Source of the DNA: Flaccisagitta enflata
Lineage: Eukaryota; Chaetognatha; Sagittoidea; Aphragmophora
Direction: 5' to 3'
Length of the DNA: 64,000 bases
Assembly (NCBI GenBank): GCA_965153355.1
Contig: OZ231126.1
Coordinates: 73,160,001 to 73,224,000, forward strand
This document shows positions 19,266-32,767 of the stretch, in pieces. Both the position numbers and the translations under genes were made by a program. A model generated the notes under the pieces. It searched no databases, was not told the origin of the DNA, and saw only the letters and a program-made list of their open reading frames with translations. Each line of letters starts with the position of its first letter. The stretch's first letter is position 1.

Positions 19266-19922
19266 TCACTCCCCGTCGCTATCCGACGACGATTCGTTAA
19301 AACAAAGCATCGGACACTCCTCTGCAAGCAACACCTGGGACCAAACCGACTGGGACCAAACCGACGGCTTCGTACTCAACGGCGAAAGAGCAACCATGAT
19401 GTAAGAAAAATTTTTTTCTAAAACTTGCCGCTTATAAACGTCAAAGAGAGTCTGTCCACCTTTCAAATTCAGCATGTAATGTCCCATAAGTCGTTGAGCG
19501 GCGCGAGCGTCGTGTGCAGTCTTAAAAAAAATAAGATGAGAAGAGTTCATGAGAATTACATTCAATTTAGATGCTTTCAGAAATATGTCGTACAAATGTA
19601 AGCAGAGAGCCTTTATGATGATTCCATATGCTCGCTAGAGATATCAACGCAGATTGCACAGTTTCATCAGAAGTAGCGTCCCAAAAAAATTGTCTATCAC
19701 AATCATGCTGGAATCTTGCTCCAGTTTACAAAAATCCAAAAAATTTTCGGGAAACTTCTTTGTGAAAATCGTCTCCAACCCCTTCTCCTTGGCCACATTA
19801 TTTTTCAGTTTTTCTATACTTTTACAGCTTTCCTTGTAGAAAAATATCAATTTCTTTATCCGTTGTTTGAAATGGTATTCACGTTCAATTAGCAAATTAG
19901 TAAGCCAACTTGTCTTTCCTTT
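19266..19922 (-). pseudogene. Genome-packaging ATPase (FtsK/HerA type), partial and frameshifted
   Basis: The frame opens at FKGKTSWLTNLL (19,925-19,890), a Walker A remnant lacking the usual upstream Gly-rich part. Walker B is MIVIDNF (about 19,690-19,710). After a T7 run (minus strand; A7 at 19,683-19,689) the family pattern continues in the next frame (WDATSDETVQ, WNHHKG, LLTFVRH). It returns to the first frame near 19,570 with LNVILMNSSHLIFFKTAHDA, the sensor block typical of Polinton ATPases. So there are two compensating frameshifts. Upstream of 19,922 an in-frame TAG occurs within a possible splice acceptor (poly-T then atatag). The N-terminal exon may therefore lie beyond the repeats, or be lost. 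The enzyme would pump DNA into capsids. Confidence 0.7.
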
Positions 19923-19948
19923 AAACTATATGGTCACAAAAAAAATGT

Positions 19949-20166
19949 AACAAGGCCGGATACACGGCTACCCCAGTCGCGTGCGGGTGGGCAGGGGCCA
20001 TAATTGAGGTCACTCCATCATTTGGGCAGGAGCAGTGAGGCCAAAAACCGCAAAAACCCAAAAAAAAGTAAAGTGTGACGGACGGACGGACGGACCGACG
20101 GACGGACGGACGGACGGACGGACGGACCGACAAAGCGGGTTGTAGAGTCGCGTAGCACGCGACTAA
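19949..20166 (+). mobile_element. Hairpin-ended (ACGG)n element, subfamily A
   Basis: Begins aacaaggccggatacacggc, has a middle part containing gtgggcaggggcc, then aaagtgtgac, a (ACGG)n run, gcgggttgtagagtcgcg, and ends in an 8-bp stem hairpin followed by taaaa. It sits directly beside the truncated ATPase. Other copies of the 3' or 5' parts occur at 21,132-21,215, 23,100-23,221, 32,411-32,480 and 61,682-61,740. Confidence 0.75.
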
Positions 20167-20342
20167 AAAGAACAATCATAAGAACATTGTGAGCCTCACA
20201 ACAACGGGGATCGTAAGGAAATTCTTCATTTTTTTGCTCTAGGCTAATAAAGCCTAAAGGAAATACAGCAAACTAAAAGAATTATGACTGTGTCATTAAA
20301 ATGGTTGACATCAATTTATCTTACACTTAAATCTGATTTGTT

Positions 20343-20756
20343 TTTTAGTCGCGTGCACGCGACTCTACACCCCGCTTTGTCGGTCCGTCCGTCGGTCCGT
20401 CCGTCCGTCCGTCCGTCCGTCCGTCGGTCCGTCGGTCCGTCGGTCCGTCGGTCCGTCACACTTTACTTTTTTGTAATATAACGTCAACTCTTAGGTCATT
20501 TTTAAGTCTTTTTTAGTCATTACTAGTTATTCTTAGTCATTTTGAGTCATTCTAAGTCATTTTAAGTCATTTTAAGTCATTTTAAGTTATTTTAAGTCAT
20601 TTTTGGTCATTAGGTTTTTTAGTCATTTTAAGTCTTTTGTGGACATTTTAAGTCATTCTCAGTCATTTTTAGTCATTCTAAGTCATTCAAAGTCATTCTA
20701 AGTCATTCTTACCCTGTAAATCTCGCACGCGACTTATAGGTGTTGGCCTTGTTTAT
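20343..20756 (-). mobile_element. Hairpin-ended element, subfamily B with agtcatttta repeats
   Basis: Read on the minus strand it starts aacaaggccaacacctataa, followed by gtcgcgtgcgaga, then ~20 degenerate 10-base units (agtcatttta on the plus strand, 20,500-20,710), a (ACGG)n run and the terminal hairpin gtcgcgtgcacgcgac. It shares both ends with subfamily A but has a different middle. Confidence 0.72.
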
Positions 20757-21700
20757 GAATATAGTAGTTTTCTCTACCTTTCAAGTGGCGATCATAGTTA
20801 AATAACCACAAAAAAGAACATACCTATATAAGCTGGCATTTAGAAAAATAAGAACATCCTAAAAACAATTTGAGCCTCAAATTGCCCAAGGAATAAGAAC
20901 ATCGAGCCTCAGAAAAGAATAAAATGTTCTTATAAAACGAAAGAGTGTAGGTGAAAGTTGCTCGCTTGCTGCATGTAAGCCAGAGTTTGATTACAATGTC
21001 AGTGTAGGGCTGAGTAGTAATGACTGCGACTGGTTGAAAGTTAATTAACTAATTTACTATTTAGTCAGTGCAGCCAAAAGTTAAAGAGGGCTGTCTAGTA
21101 TTGGCTTAGATTGCCATTGGGAGAAAGTAAAAACAAGGCCGGATACACGGCTACCCTAGTCGCGTGCGGGTGGGCAGGAGCAGTGCTGGAGAAGGTCACT
21201 AGGGCATCTGGGCAGGAGCCATATGCTCAAAAAGCTCAAAACGCCAAAAAGGCAATAGTCGCAAAAGCGTTAGATGGTCAGCGGTACCCGTTGCCCCTGT
21301 GTTAGTGTTTGAGAGTGTGAAGGTGAGAGGGGCAGCGGCGCTGAAGGGGTTGAAGAATTCCGATTAGTCCATTGTGAAAATCTAGGATTGAATCAGAGCA
21401 TGGAATAAATGGATTTTTTCAAAAAAATTTTTGAAAAAATCTGGATTTTTTCAAAAATTTTAAATTTTTTTTGCAAAAATGACCAAACCTTTAAGGATGA
21501 TATTTTTTAATGATTTCAAATCCTCACAGGTTTTTTTCTATCTTTGAACCTATGAGGGCTTTTGTTTCTGAGAAACTTTCTCATGACCTAAAGCATCTCG
21601 AACTCTGTGTGATTGAATCCAGGATACAGTTGAACACTAGCAATAGATTTTCTGAATAACATTTTTTCAAGAATGCGCCACACATATTATCTTAATAAAT
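20757..21700. other. Repeat-derived spacer, no gene seen
   Basis: Contains a 5' fragment of subfamily A (21,132-21,215) and, from 21,408 to 21,475, tandem-like ggattttttcaaaaa sequence that returns at 22,420-22,515. These could be the edges of a larger decayed repeat surrounding the MITE at 21,702. No coding potential recognised. Confidence 0.5.
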
Positions 21701-21701
21701 A

Positions 21702-22188
21702 CAGTGGAATCCCACCTTAGTGGCACCTCTATTTAAGGGATATCCGCATTTAAGAGACAACACTGTCTGGTCCCGAATTTTTTCAGGTTTTTCCAATGTT
21801 AAAAAACCTCTATTTAAGGAACCTCTATTTAAGGGATATTCGGATTTAAGAGACAAGTTTTTGAAAATATCCCTTATGTCAGGGGAAATTTTAGGTAAAT
21901 TTGATGAATTTTTACAAAAAAATGGTATTTTGAGACAATTTTTATGAAAAGAATTTATTGGAAAATAATGAAATATTTCCTGTGCCATGAGTATCCTGCC
22001 ATGAACTAAATCAATCATTATTGATCAACATACTTAAAGCAAACAGATGTGGTTACACTCTGAATTTGGTAATCCTTAATAACTAATATAAAAATCCTTA
22101 ATAAAACATGAATTCAATTTAAGGGATTTCGGATTTAAGAGACAAAAATAGTCAGTCCCTAGAAATCCCTTAAACCGAGGTCCCACTG
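21702..22188. mobile_element. pogo/Tc1-type MITE with TA target duplication
   Basis: Left end cagtggaatcccacctta and right end (reverse complement) cagtgggacctcggttta form an imperfect 18-bp TIR, flanked by TA on both sides (21,700-21,701 and 22,189-22,190). The interior repeats atttaagggatatccg / atttaagagacaa. The cagtgg-a-cctcg TIR type is known from pogo/Tigger-like elements. There is no transposase ORF, so it is non-autonomous. Confidence 0.75.
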
Positions 22189-22554
22189 TAGTTGTATCCT
22201 TTTATCATATCTAGGTGTCATAATTTTCGCAGAAATACATCTTAATTATCTTTGAACCGGAATAACCAGGTGTGAAAAACATTTTCACTGTTGCCTGTTG
22301 AACTGCTCAGTGTTCATTTTATTAATCATTTATCTGTTATTTATCACATTTAATCATTGTATGCCCTATATCAATATCATAACCAGTAGTTAATCACATC
22401 GTAAGGCGCATTTTTGAAAAAATCCACCGATTGAAAAAATCCACGATTTTATCCAGATTAATCTAAAATGGATTAATCCAGATGGATTTTTTCAAAAAAA
22501 AATGGATTTTTTAACAACCCTGCCGAAGGGGCCGATGACCTATGCTTAGTAAGT

Positions 22555-23050
22555 TTTGAAGCTCTAGGATTGAATTTGAGCATCAATAATGGGATTTGAG
22601 CCTCAAGGCTGTGATTCAAGCCATGATGCTGTGATTTAAGCCTCGAGGCTGCCATTTGAGCCTCGAGTCTGTGATCTGAGCCTCAAGGCTGGGATTTGAG
22701 GCTTGAGGCTGGGATTTGAGGCTTTAGGCTGGGATACAAGCCTTGAGGCTGGGATTTGAGGCTTTAGGCTAGGATTTGAGCCATGACGCTGTTATTTGAG
22801 CCTCAAGGCTGGGATTAGAGGATTGAGGCTGGGATTTGAGGCTTGAGGCTGGGATTTGAGCTTTTAGGCTGGGATGTGAGCCTCGAGGCTGGGATATGAG
22901 CTCTGGACAGAGGGTTAGGGTTAGGCTGGGATTTGAGGCTGGGAATTGAGACTCGAGGCTAAGATTTGGGCCTTGAGTCTAGAATTTGGGCCTGGAGACT
23001 AGGATTTGGGCCTCAAGGCTAGGATTTAGGCCAGAATATGAGCTTCGGAG
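22555..23050. repeat. ~20-bp minisatellite (gcctcgaggctgggatttga)
   Basis: About two dozen degenerate copies of a 20-base unit, gaggctgggatttgagcctc and variants. A telomere-like agggttagggtt occurs once at 22,911-22,922. No gene. Confidence 0.9.
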
Positions 23051-23576
23051 GGGGTGGATGGAGGAGAAGAAGGAGGAGGAGAAGGAAAAATTTCCCCTAT
23101 GTGTGAAAGCATAGGTCATCGGCCCCTACGGGGCCGCTGCCCAAAAAGGGGACCAACCGACCAACCAACCGACCGACGGACCGACATAGCGGGGTGTAGA
23201 GTCGCGTAGCACGCGACTAAAAATCGCAAGTCCTGGAAAAAAGGAAGAAAGAATTTAGGCAGGTTCGGAGAAGTCGGCAGATTTTAGGGGTAAATATATA
23301 GTATGCGACTCGGCAGAAATAGATCATAAGCATGCCTGGAGGATGATGTTGACAGTTGACAGTTGACAGTTGACAGTTGACAGTTACCCACGGTACCAAT
23401 TTAAGGATGAGATGAAGCTGACGCCAGTGCAATATTGATAATTCTAAGGATAGCTGTGAGGGGCGCGCATGAGACACCAGTAAGAGCTCCCAAGGCTCTT
23501 GTCCTTTTTTTTTTATTTTGGTTGTAGTGTGATGTTGTCCAAGTCTTATGTTAGGTACAGACTGCATGAAAATGCA

Positions 23577-24385
23577 ACGAGAGCATTCGGGAGAAGTTAC
23601 CCAAATCTTTAGCAGTACCCCCTACAGCCCATACAGTAAGTGTTATGAGGTCATATAGGGTATCAATCAAATGCCTGTGTTAATATAAGTGGCGACATTG
23701 AGGCGATTTCTCATTTTCCTCCTATTTACTGAGATACTATACGAATTAAAAAAAAAGACGCACTTTTGAATGATTGATTGGGCCTATAAAAATAAAAAAA
23801 AACAAACTAAAATCTTAGACCATTTTGAAGCCCTTGAAAAACTCTTTCATTTGGCGCCAATCTGGAATCTCTATCTTTTTTCGTTTAGAAATGGCATTAG
23901 TTTGAGTAAAAATATTACCAAATGTGTTGTTGCAGTCCCCTTGAAAAAGATGCAATTCAGGAAAATAGTGTCTCACTTTAAAGAGCTCTAGCTCCTAAAA
24001 CGTTAATGATACAGATCTGGGATTGGTCTAGAATGAAAGATAATTTGAAAATCTTAAAATCAATTTCTCTGTAAAATTTTTTTGATATTTTTTAAGTCAG
24101 TTTTATCAGCAAATAAAAAGGTGCGTCTTTTCTTTCAATTCGCGTAGTACAGGCTGAGAAAGGGCTTAAAACAGACTTTTTTCAACACTTTTCAAAACAG
24201 CAAATTTTGACCCTTTAAGGAGCTGTATCTCTTTAAGTGAGCTGAATCTTCAAAATCGCTCCGATGGCGCCACTTGTTTTAACACAAGCTTTCGATTAGT
24301 ACCCTACATGACCCTATAGCACGTCCTGAATGGGCTGTTGGGGGTACTGCTATAGATTTAGGTCACACCTCTGGACTCCTCTCGT
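23577..24385. mobile_element. Fold-back (long-TIR) non-autonomous element
   Basis: The first ~190 and last ~260 bases are inverted and roughly 70-75 percent alike by eye: agcagtaccccctacagccc at 23,611 against gggctgttgggggtactgct at 24,332; aagtggcgac at 23,689 against gcgccactt at 24,264; agacgcactttt at 23,755 against aggtgcgtctttt at 24,119. The interior (about 23,800-24,110) recurs as a diverged copy at about 33,050-33,350. Confidence 0.65.
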
Positions 24386-24874
24386 TTAATTTTCATTAAG
24401 TCTGTAGATTTAAGAAGGTCAAGATTTGGCAAAGCCAAAAGAGACAAACATGCGCGACATTAGCATAATGCTCTCAAAATACATTGCAAGTTGGAAATAG
24501 AACAAGGTTAGGAAAGAAATAAGCGTATGACATAACTTTAGAGATAAAAGTAAGTCAAAAAGATTTTGGCCAAGGAAGAACGTCAAGACAGAGAACTTTA
24601 AGTTTAAGCAATGAAGACTATCTTTTAGGCGCATCAGCAAATCTCGCTCTTTCAGTGTGACGTCATTGTGTGCCTCATCAACAATTCTAACCACAGTTAC
24701 CACACAGATATTGAGTGTCCTGTCTCATTGTCTGCCATTGTTCTAAAACGAAAAAAACTCCTTCAGTGGCTACATGATTTTGTAATTTTTTACCCTTTTG
24801 CCGAATGAATCATTTTGCTACCGTTTCCCATCCATTCTTAAAGGGACTATCATTGTGCGCAAGTTGTAACTCAC

Positions 24875-25020
24875 CGTTGTTAGCGAAGCGTCCGTTGAAG
24901 AAAGTGTTGGAGGCGACTTCCCAAGAGATGTTGGCCGTCGGGATCGGAGGATTTGACAACAGATCACAAGTCACGTTGAAGTACTCCGTCCACTCGCTCC
25001 GCTGGATCACCAACGTCTCT
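24875..25020 (-). CDS. Ig-superfamily gene, internal exon (end of Ig domain and start of next)
   Basis: Acceptor tatag at 25,021-25,025, donor gtgagt at 24,874; 146 bases, entering in phase 2 and leaving in phase 1. It encodes RETLVIQRSEWTEYFNVTC then DLLSNPPIP, ISWEV and FFNGRFANNG. TLVI and YFNVTC supply the E and F strands and second Cys of the domain begun in the exons at 49.8 and 47.8 kb. SNPP...ISW may open another domain. Phases and domain logic support splicing from 47,751 across a 22.7-kb intron. The next 3' exon was not found. Confidence 0.7.
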
Positions 25021-25257
25021 CTATACAAATGGAAAAGGAGAAACAGGTCGCCCAAGGGCAATATGTGGTCAGCGATACCCGTTGCCCTGCTTTGCATGAT
25101 TGTGAACTTGTGTGAGGGGAAGCAGGGCAGCGGCCCCAAAGGGGGCGAAGTCCTGTAGAACATAGGGGACTTTCGTTCATCCTGCCTGACAACATTGATG
25201 AGATGCTGAAGTGCACCAATTGAAGGCCTTCAAGAGTCTGAAGGCTTTCCCAAGGCT

Positions 25258-27731
25258 TAAATGGCCATTAGCACGCAGGTTCCTGACTTAAAATCGTCGG
25301 AACCTTTAAGTTCAAGAGATATGCATACCAATTCATGGTAGAATGCACCAAAAAAAATTTGGAGGTCGTCAGAGGTCGGAAAGTTGGCCCCGCCACCCCC
25401 CCCCCCACCAAATCAGTGGTTGTTGTTTTTGTCATTGGTTTGGGCATTCATTCATTCATTCACTTTTTGGTTGTTCACTCATTCTTTTTTTTTATTCATT
25501 TCTTCCTTTGTTTGTTCAATCATTCATTCATTCACTCATTTACTCATTCTTTCATTCGTTCATTCATTCATTCATTCATTCATAAAGTGGTTGTTGTGAT
25601 CTGAAGAATTTTTTCTTTAGTTTGTTCATTCATTCATAATTCATTCATTCATTTATCTTGTTCATTTTTTCATTCCTTCATGCATTTATTCATTCATTCG
25701 TTCATTCATTCATTCGTTCATTCGTTCATTTGTTCATTCATTCATTCGTTCATTCATTCATTCATAAAGTGATTGTTGTGATCTGATGATTTTTTTATTT
25801 AGTTTGTCCATTCGTTCATTGATTCATTCATTCTATCTTTTGTTTGTTCATTCATGCATGCATTCATTCATTCGTTCATTCATTCATTCATTCATTCATT
25901 CATTCATTCATTCATCCATTCATCCATTCATTCATTTATTCTTTCATTTGCTGACTCATGGATAGGGCATTTCGTATCAAATGACCATCTGTTCAAATTC
26001 ATGATTAGGAAGACATGACGCAATAAAATCCAAATTTATCTCCAGTCTTGCCTGGTCAAATGCCTCTTTCCCCCCCCCCCCAAAAAAAAATGTCAAATGC
26101 CTTAAATGGTCCTGCCAGCACCCCCCCCCCCACACCGCTCATGCCAAGTCAGTGGATACTGCAATTGAATTAATGATATCTTCATTGTCTTAAACTTCCG
26201 CCATTCATCCATTTATTTTTTTTTTCATTCATTCATTCATTCATTCATTCATTCATTCATTCTTTCATTCATTCATTCTTTCATTCATTCATTCTTTCAA
26301 TCATTCACTCATTCATTCATTTGCCAAATCATGGATAACAGATTTTGCAATAAAACGGATCATTTATTCATTTTCATTTCAATGTAAAAATTCAAGATGA
26401 TGTTGATGTAACGAAATCCGACTTTTTCTCCAATCTTGGCTTTTCTTTTCTATCTGCCATAATCGATCGCACCATTCCATCGCGTGTTTCTTCGGATGTT
26501 GACTTCCCGGAAACTCGATCCACATCTCGTATTGTACGTTCTGTTTGAACTGAGTGACTTGGAACGCAGAGACTTAGGGCCCTGCTCTCATACATCTTTA
26601 CTTCCTCATCGGTCATTCCTTGCACAAACGGCGGTTCATAAAAGACCTGAGTTTCCCATGACAGGACCTCAAGGCAATTCTTCGCCTCATAATTGAACGT
26701 GGAACAGCAATACGTAATGCAATGACAGAAGCAATCATTCTTTGGCCATCATCCCCAATCTGTTTTTTTTTTTCAGATCCGATGCAAACCGATGTATTAT
26801 TAACACTCAAAGCACAACAACAAATTGAACAATGAATTGAACAATGAATGAAACAACGAATGAATGAACAGATAAGATTAATGAAGAAATGAGTGAATGA
26901 ATCAATGAATAAATGAATAAATGAATGAATGAATGAATGAATGAGTGAATGAATAAGTGTCCTCTTATTTTGACCAAACCGGTGAAATAATCATATCTTT
27001 TACTACATCAACCAATAAATGATTAAATGAGAGAATGAATAAATGGATGAATGAATGAATGAATGAATGAATGAATGAATGAATGAATGAATGAATGAAT
27101 GAATGAATGAAAGAATGAAGGAATGAATTAATGAACAAATGAACAAACTAAAGAAAAATAATCATCAGATCACAACAATGAATGAATGCATGAATGAATG
27201 AATGCATGAATGAATGAATGAATGAATGGATGAATGAATGAATGAATGAATGAATGAATGGATGAACGAATGGATGAATGAATGAATGAATGAATGAATG
27301 AACAAAAGTATGAATGATTGATTTTATGAACAAATGAACGAATTATAGAAAAAATCATTCGATCACAACAACCGCTTTAAGAATGAATGAATGAATGAAT
27401 GAATGAATGAATGAATCACGAATGAATGAATGAGTGAATGAATGAATGAATGAATAAATGAATGAATGAATGAACAAAGGAACGAATGAATAAAAAAAAA
27501 AGAATGAGTGAACAACCAAAAAGTGAATGAATGAACGAATGCCCAAACCAATGACAAAAACAACCGCAACAACCACTGATTTGGTGGGGGGGGGTGGCGG
27601 GGCCAACTTCCCGACCTCTGACGACCTCCAAATTTTTTTTGGTGCATTATACCATGGAATGGTGCGCACATCTCCTGAACTTAAAGGTTCTGACAATTTT
27701 TTGTCCCGAACCCCCGTGCTAATGGCCATTA
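25258..27731. repeat. Large inverted repeat filled with (ATTC)n/(GAAT)n
   Basis: The left arm (about 25,258-25,925) and right arm (about 27,060-27,731) are reverse complements, including unique landmarks: aatggccattagcac / gtgctaatggccatt, gaggtcgtcagaggtcgg / ccgacctctgacgacctc, and gttgttgtgatctga / tcagatcacaac. Most of the arm is the tetramer ATTC, which on either strand reads as fake Ser/Phe/Ile/His proteins. The centre holds a coding remnant on the minus strand (26,393-26,720). Confidence 0.85.
26393..26720 (-). pseudogene. C-terminal fragment of a transposon-associated protein family, function unknown
   Basis: The minus-strand frame reads FNYEAKNCLEVLSWETQVFY, EPPFVQGMTDEEV, SHSVQTERTIRDV, then SEETRDGMVRSIMADR and PRLEKKSDF before a stop. 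This follows the order of blocks in a family of uncharacterised invertebrate proteins with a P-x-H-T/S-Q-x-x-E-R motif and an RDG(F/M)+R block that I recall but cannot name. It lies at the centre of the 25.3-27.7 kb inverted repeat, so it may be a relic of the mobile element that formed the arms. No start or upstream domain was recognised. Confidence 0.45.
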
Positions 27732-27732
27732 G

Positions 27733-28018
27733 GTCTGATTTGAAGCCTGACAGCGCTACTTTGAGGCCTGTGAGGCCTAATTTGAGGTCTGAGAGGGCTA
27801 ATTTGAAGCCTGAGAGGGCTAATTTGAAGCCTGAGAGGGCTAATTTGAGGCCTGAGAGGCCAGGTTTGAGGCCTTACAGGCTGGATTTGAGACTTGACCG
27901 GCCAGATTTGAGACCTCAGAGACCAAATTTGAGGCCTGAGAGGCCGGATTTGAGGCCCGAGAGGCCGGATTTGAGGCCTGAGAGGCCAGATTTGAGACCT
28001 GGATTTTGGGCCTGAGGG
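27733..28018. repeat. 17-18-bp minisatellite (tttgaggcctgagaggcc)
   Basis: About 16 degenerate units of tttgaggcctgagaggcc. Related in wording to the 22.6-23.0 kb array. It borders the right arm of the large inverted repeat. Confidence 0.9.
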
Positions 28019-28139
28019 GTCTGATGGGGGGGGGAGGATGAACGGACAAACGAACGGACAAACGGAATCCTGTGTTCTACAGGACTTCGTCCCCTTCGGG
28101 GCTGCTGCCCAAAAAGGGAGAAAAGGGTTAGAACTACAA

Positions 28140-28214
28140 TGGATTTGACAACAGATCACAATTCACGTTGAAGTACTCCGTCCATTCAATCCGCTGAATC
28201 ACCAACGTCTCTAT
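28140..28214 (-). pseudogene. Truncated copy of the 24.9-kb Ig exon
   Basis: About 75 bases closely match the start of the exon at 24,875-25,020, including its acceptor (tatag). It encodes ETLVIQRIEWTEYFNVNC and stops matching after SNP, before the Trp of the next strand. The neighbouring 28,060-28,130 sequence (ctgtgttctacaggacttcg) matches 25,120-25,165 in inverted orientation. It is probably a duplication relic, not a usable alternative exon, because no donor follows. Confidence 0.7.
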
Positions 28215-28601
28215 AGAAAGAGAATGAAGAAACAGGAGAACAAAGGACACGGGGTCACAATATCGTTGCGGACGGGTGGGGAGGGACATACAACCCCCAT
28301 CCACCCCCCTCACTCTTACATACACCAAAAATATCTAAAACGCTTGTTTTCCAACTTTTCAACTAGATGACTATGACGGACCGACGGACCAACAGACCAA
28401 TGGACAAACGGAAAAAGCCTCTTATGCAGTTGCGTGTCCGCAACTAAAAAGGTTTAGAATTTCTGGAGAGAAAAACACGGACGGACCAACGGACCGATAA
28501 AGCAGGGTGAAGAGTCGCGTAACACCCGACTAAAGATCGCTTTGGAATCGACAGATTCGAAGTCAGAACAGCCAAAATAAAACGACTAACATCTTTTTTT
28601 T

Positions 28602-28859
28602 AGTCGCGTGCTACGCGACTCTACAACCCGCTTTGTCGGTCCGTCGGTCCGTCGGTCCGTCGGTCCGTCGGTCCGTCGGTCCGTCGGTCCGTCGGTCCGT
28701 CGGTCCGTCGGTCCATCCGTCCGTCCGTCACACTTTACTTTTTTTGGGTTTTTGCGGTTTTTGGCCTCACTCCTCCTGCCCAAATGATGGAGTGACCTCA
28801 ATTATGGCCCCTGCCCACCTGCACGCGACTGGGGTAGCCGTGTATCCGGCCTTGTTTTT
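28602..28859 (-). mobile_element. Hairpin-ended (ACGG)n element, subfamily A, complete
   Basis: Plus-strand order: tagtcgcgtgctacgcgact, ctacaacccgctttgtc, (GGTCCGTC)n, cacactttactttttttggg, ctgcccacctgcacgcgact and tatccggccttgttttt. Complete by comparison with the copy at 19,949-20,166. Confidence 0.78.
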
Positions 28860-29810
28860 AGTTGTGTTTGTTCGTCCGTTGGTCTGTAAGTCTGAGTCAA
28901 AAAGTGATGAAACGAGCGTAGTAGATGCTTGCTTGGCATGGTTTGGGGTAAGTGGGGTTGGGGTCTGGATGGGGTTGGATGCCCCTGCCCAGCCATCCGC
29001 GAAAATATTGTGACCCCGCGCCATTTGTTTTTCTTTGATTTCCTTTGCCAAGAAAACGCTTTGATTTTTATCCATTTCAGGATATTGTATGATATCCATC
29101 TATCATATCATCCATATCATACAATGGTATGCATAGTTTATCGTTGCTAAGGGCTCTCAACGAGATAAGACATTTCTTTTCCTCTCTTCTTTACCCAAAC
29201 AACGTCGTTTTTCAGTCATTTCCATCCAATATGAAAGCATGATGATCCATTATGAATTCATAATGTGATATAGATTAATTTATAATGCGCATTTTGCGTC
29301 ATATTTCGCATTTCTGAATGCGACATTATGGTTATGCAACTTTTGCTTTCGTGTGTTGATAAAAACGGTAAAAACGGCAAAATAATAACATCGCCAGAAA
29401 AAAAAAAAAAAAAACAAGCAAAAAACAAAAAACAGCCGCTGCCCTGCTCTCACTCCACTTCTTCAGCTAATCACTCCAAGCAGGGCATTGGGTACCGCTG
29501 ACCATGTGCGATCCTTGGATGACTTGTTATATCATACATGCAGCTTTCATTGAGTTCACAGTTGAAATTACTTAATTTCACCTGTAGCTGAAATCACATC
29601 CATAATGAGATATATCGTCAGCCAAAACCATAACGTGATAAGTGGGCAAAACGCGGGCGTGGTCGCGTTTTTTTCACCATAGCCCTTCAAAAAAGAAGAT
29701 GATCAGTGGTAAGCAGACAACCATTTTCTCTCTTTCTCGTGGTTTTGTGATCCCGTGATGGTGCTCTCTGTCTTGCTAATTTGATCGCTATTTGCCCTTT
29801 CACTCTCGCT
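28860..29810. other. Unique-looking AT-rich intron sequence, no gene seen
   Basis: No ORF with recognisable domains and no clear repeat apart from an A18 run near 29,399 and short palindromic words around 29,100 (atatgatatcc, tatcatatcatcc). Interpreted as intron of the Ig gene. Confidence 0.5.
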
Positions 29811-32220
<2,410 letters not shown>

Positions 32221-32583
32221 TTGTGTGTGCGCATGCACATTTTTAGGGAATCCATTTCTTTTTTTTTTCTTCCACTTGCTTTTTTTCTTTCCCTTCTCCA
32301 TCTTTCTTTCATTCTTTCATTCATTTCTTTATCCTTCTTCCTTTCTTCCTTTTCTGCTCGCCTTCTTTCCTTCTTTTCATTTTTCCTTCTTTCTTTCTTT
32401 CTATCTTTCTTTTTAGTCGCATGCTACGAGACACTATAACCCACTTTTTGGTCAGTCCGTCGGTCCGTTGGTCCGTCCGTCACGGAAAGGTTTTAAAGAC
32501 ATTTTATTACGTTTTTTATGTCCCTGAATAATAGAAAAAGAAACTTGGAGAAGAAGACAGCTAGTTGATTTGTTTTTTTTTAA

Positions 32584-32736
32584 AAACAAGGCCGGATACA
32601 CGGCAATCCAGTTGCGGATGGTTGACATACCAACCGAAGGGGGTGGACAGAAGGAGGAGAAGGAGAAGAAGAAGAAGGAGAAGAAGAAGAAGGAGAAGAA
32701 GAAGGAGAAGAAGAAGAAGAAGAAGAAGAAGAAGAA

Positions 32737-32767
<31 letters not shown>

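Larger units (their letters stand above)
1..19922. mobile_element. Endogenous Polinton/Maverick (adintovirus-like) element, ends not seen
   Basis: The block carries the Polinton hallmark set: protein-primed PolB, retroviral-type integrase, FtsK/HerA-type packaging ATPase, a double jelly-roll type major capsid protein and a penton-like protein. All are on the minus strand between 3541 and 19,922. A convergent superfamily 3 helicase gene (17-3042) lies at the left and is included because it abuts PolB and shares its style of acidic runs and repeat-filled introns; its membership is inference. I could not find terminal inverted repeats. The right side stops at a hairpin-ended repeat starting at 19,949, and the left side may lie outside the window. 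The integrase, ATPase, PolB and one conserved ORF carry breaks, so this copy is probably not autonomous. An adenain-like protease, usual in Polintons, was not seen. Confidence 0.85.

Noticed and set aside
22911-22922. Telomere-like agggttagggtt
   Set aside because: Only two units within an unrelated minisatellite.
28929-29150. Short ORFs next to the hairpin element at 28.6-28.9 kb
   Set aside because: Chance frames with no similarity to the neighbouring Ig gene.
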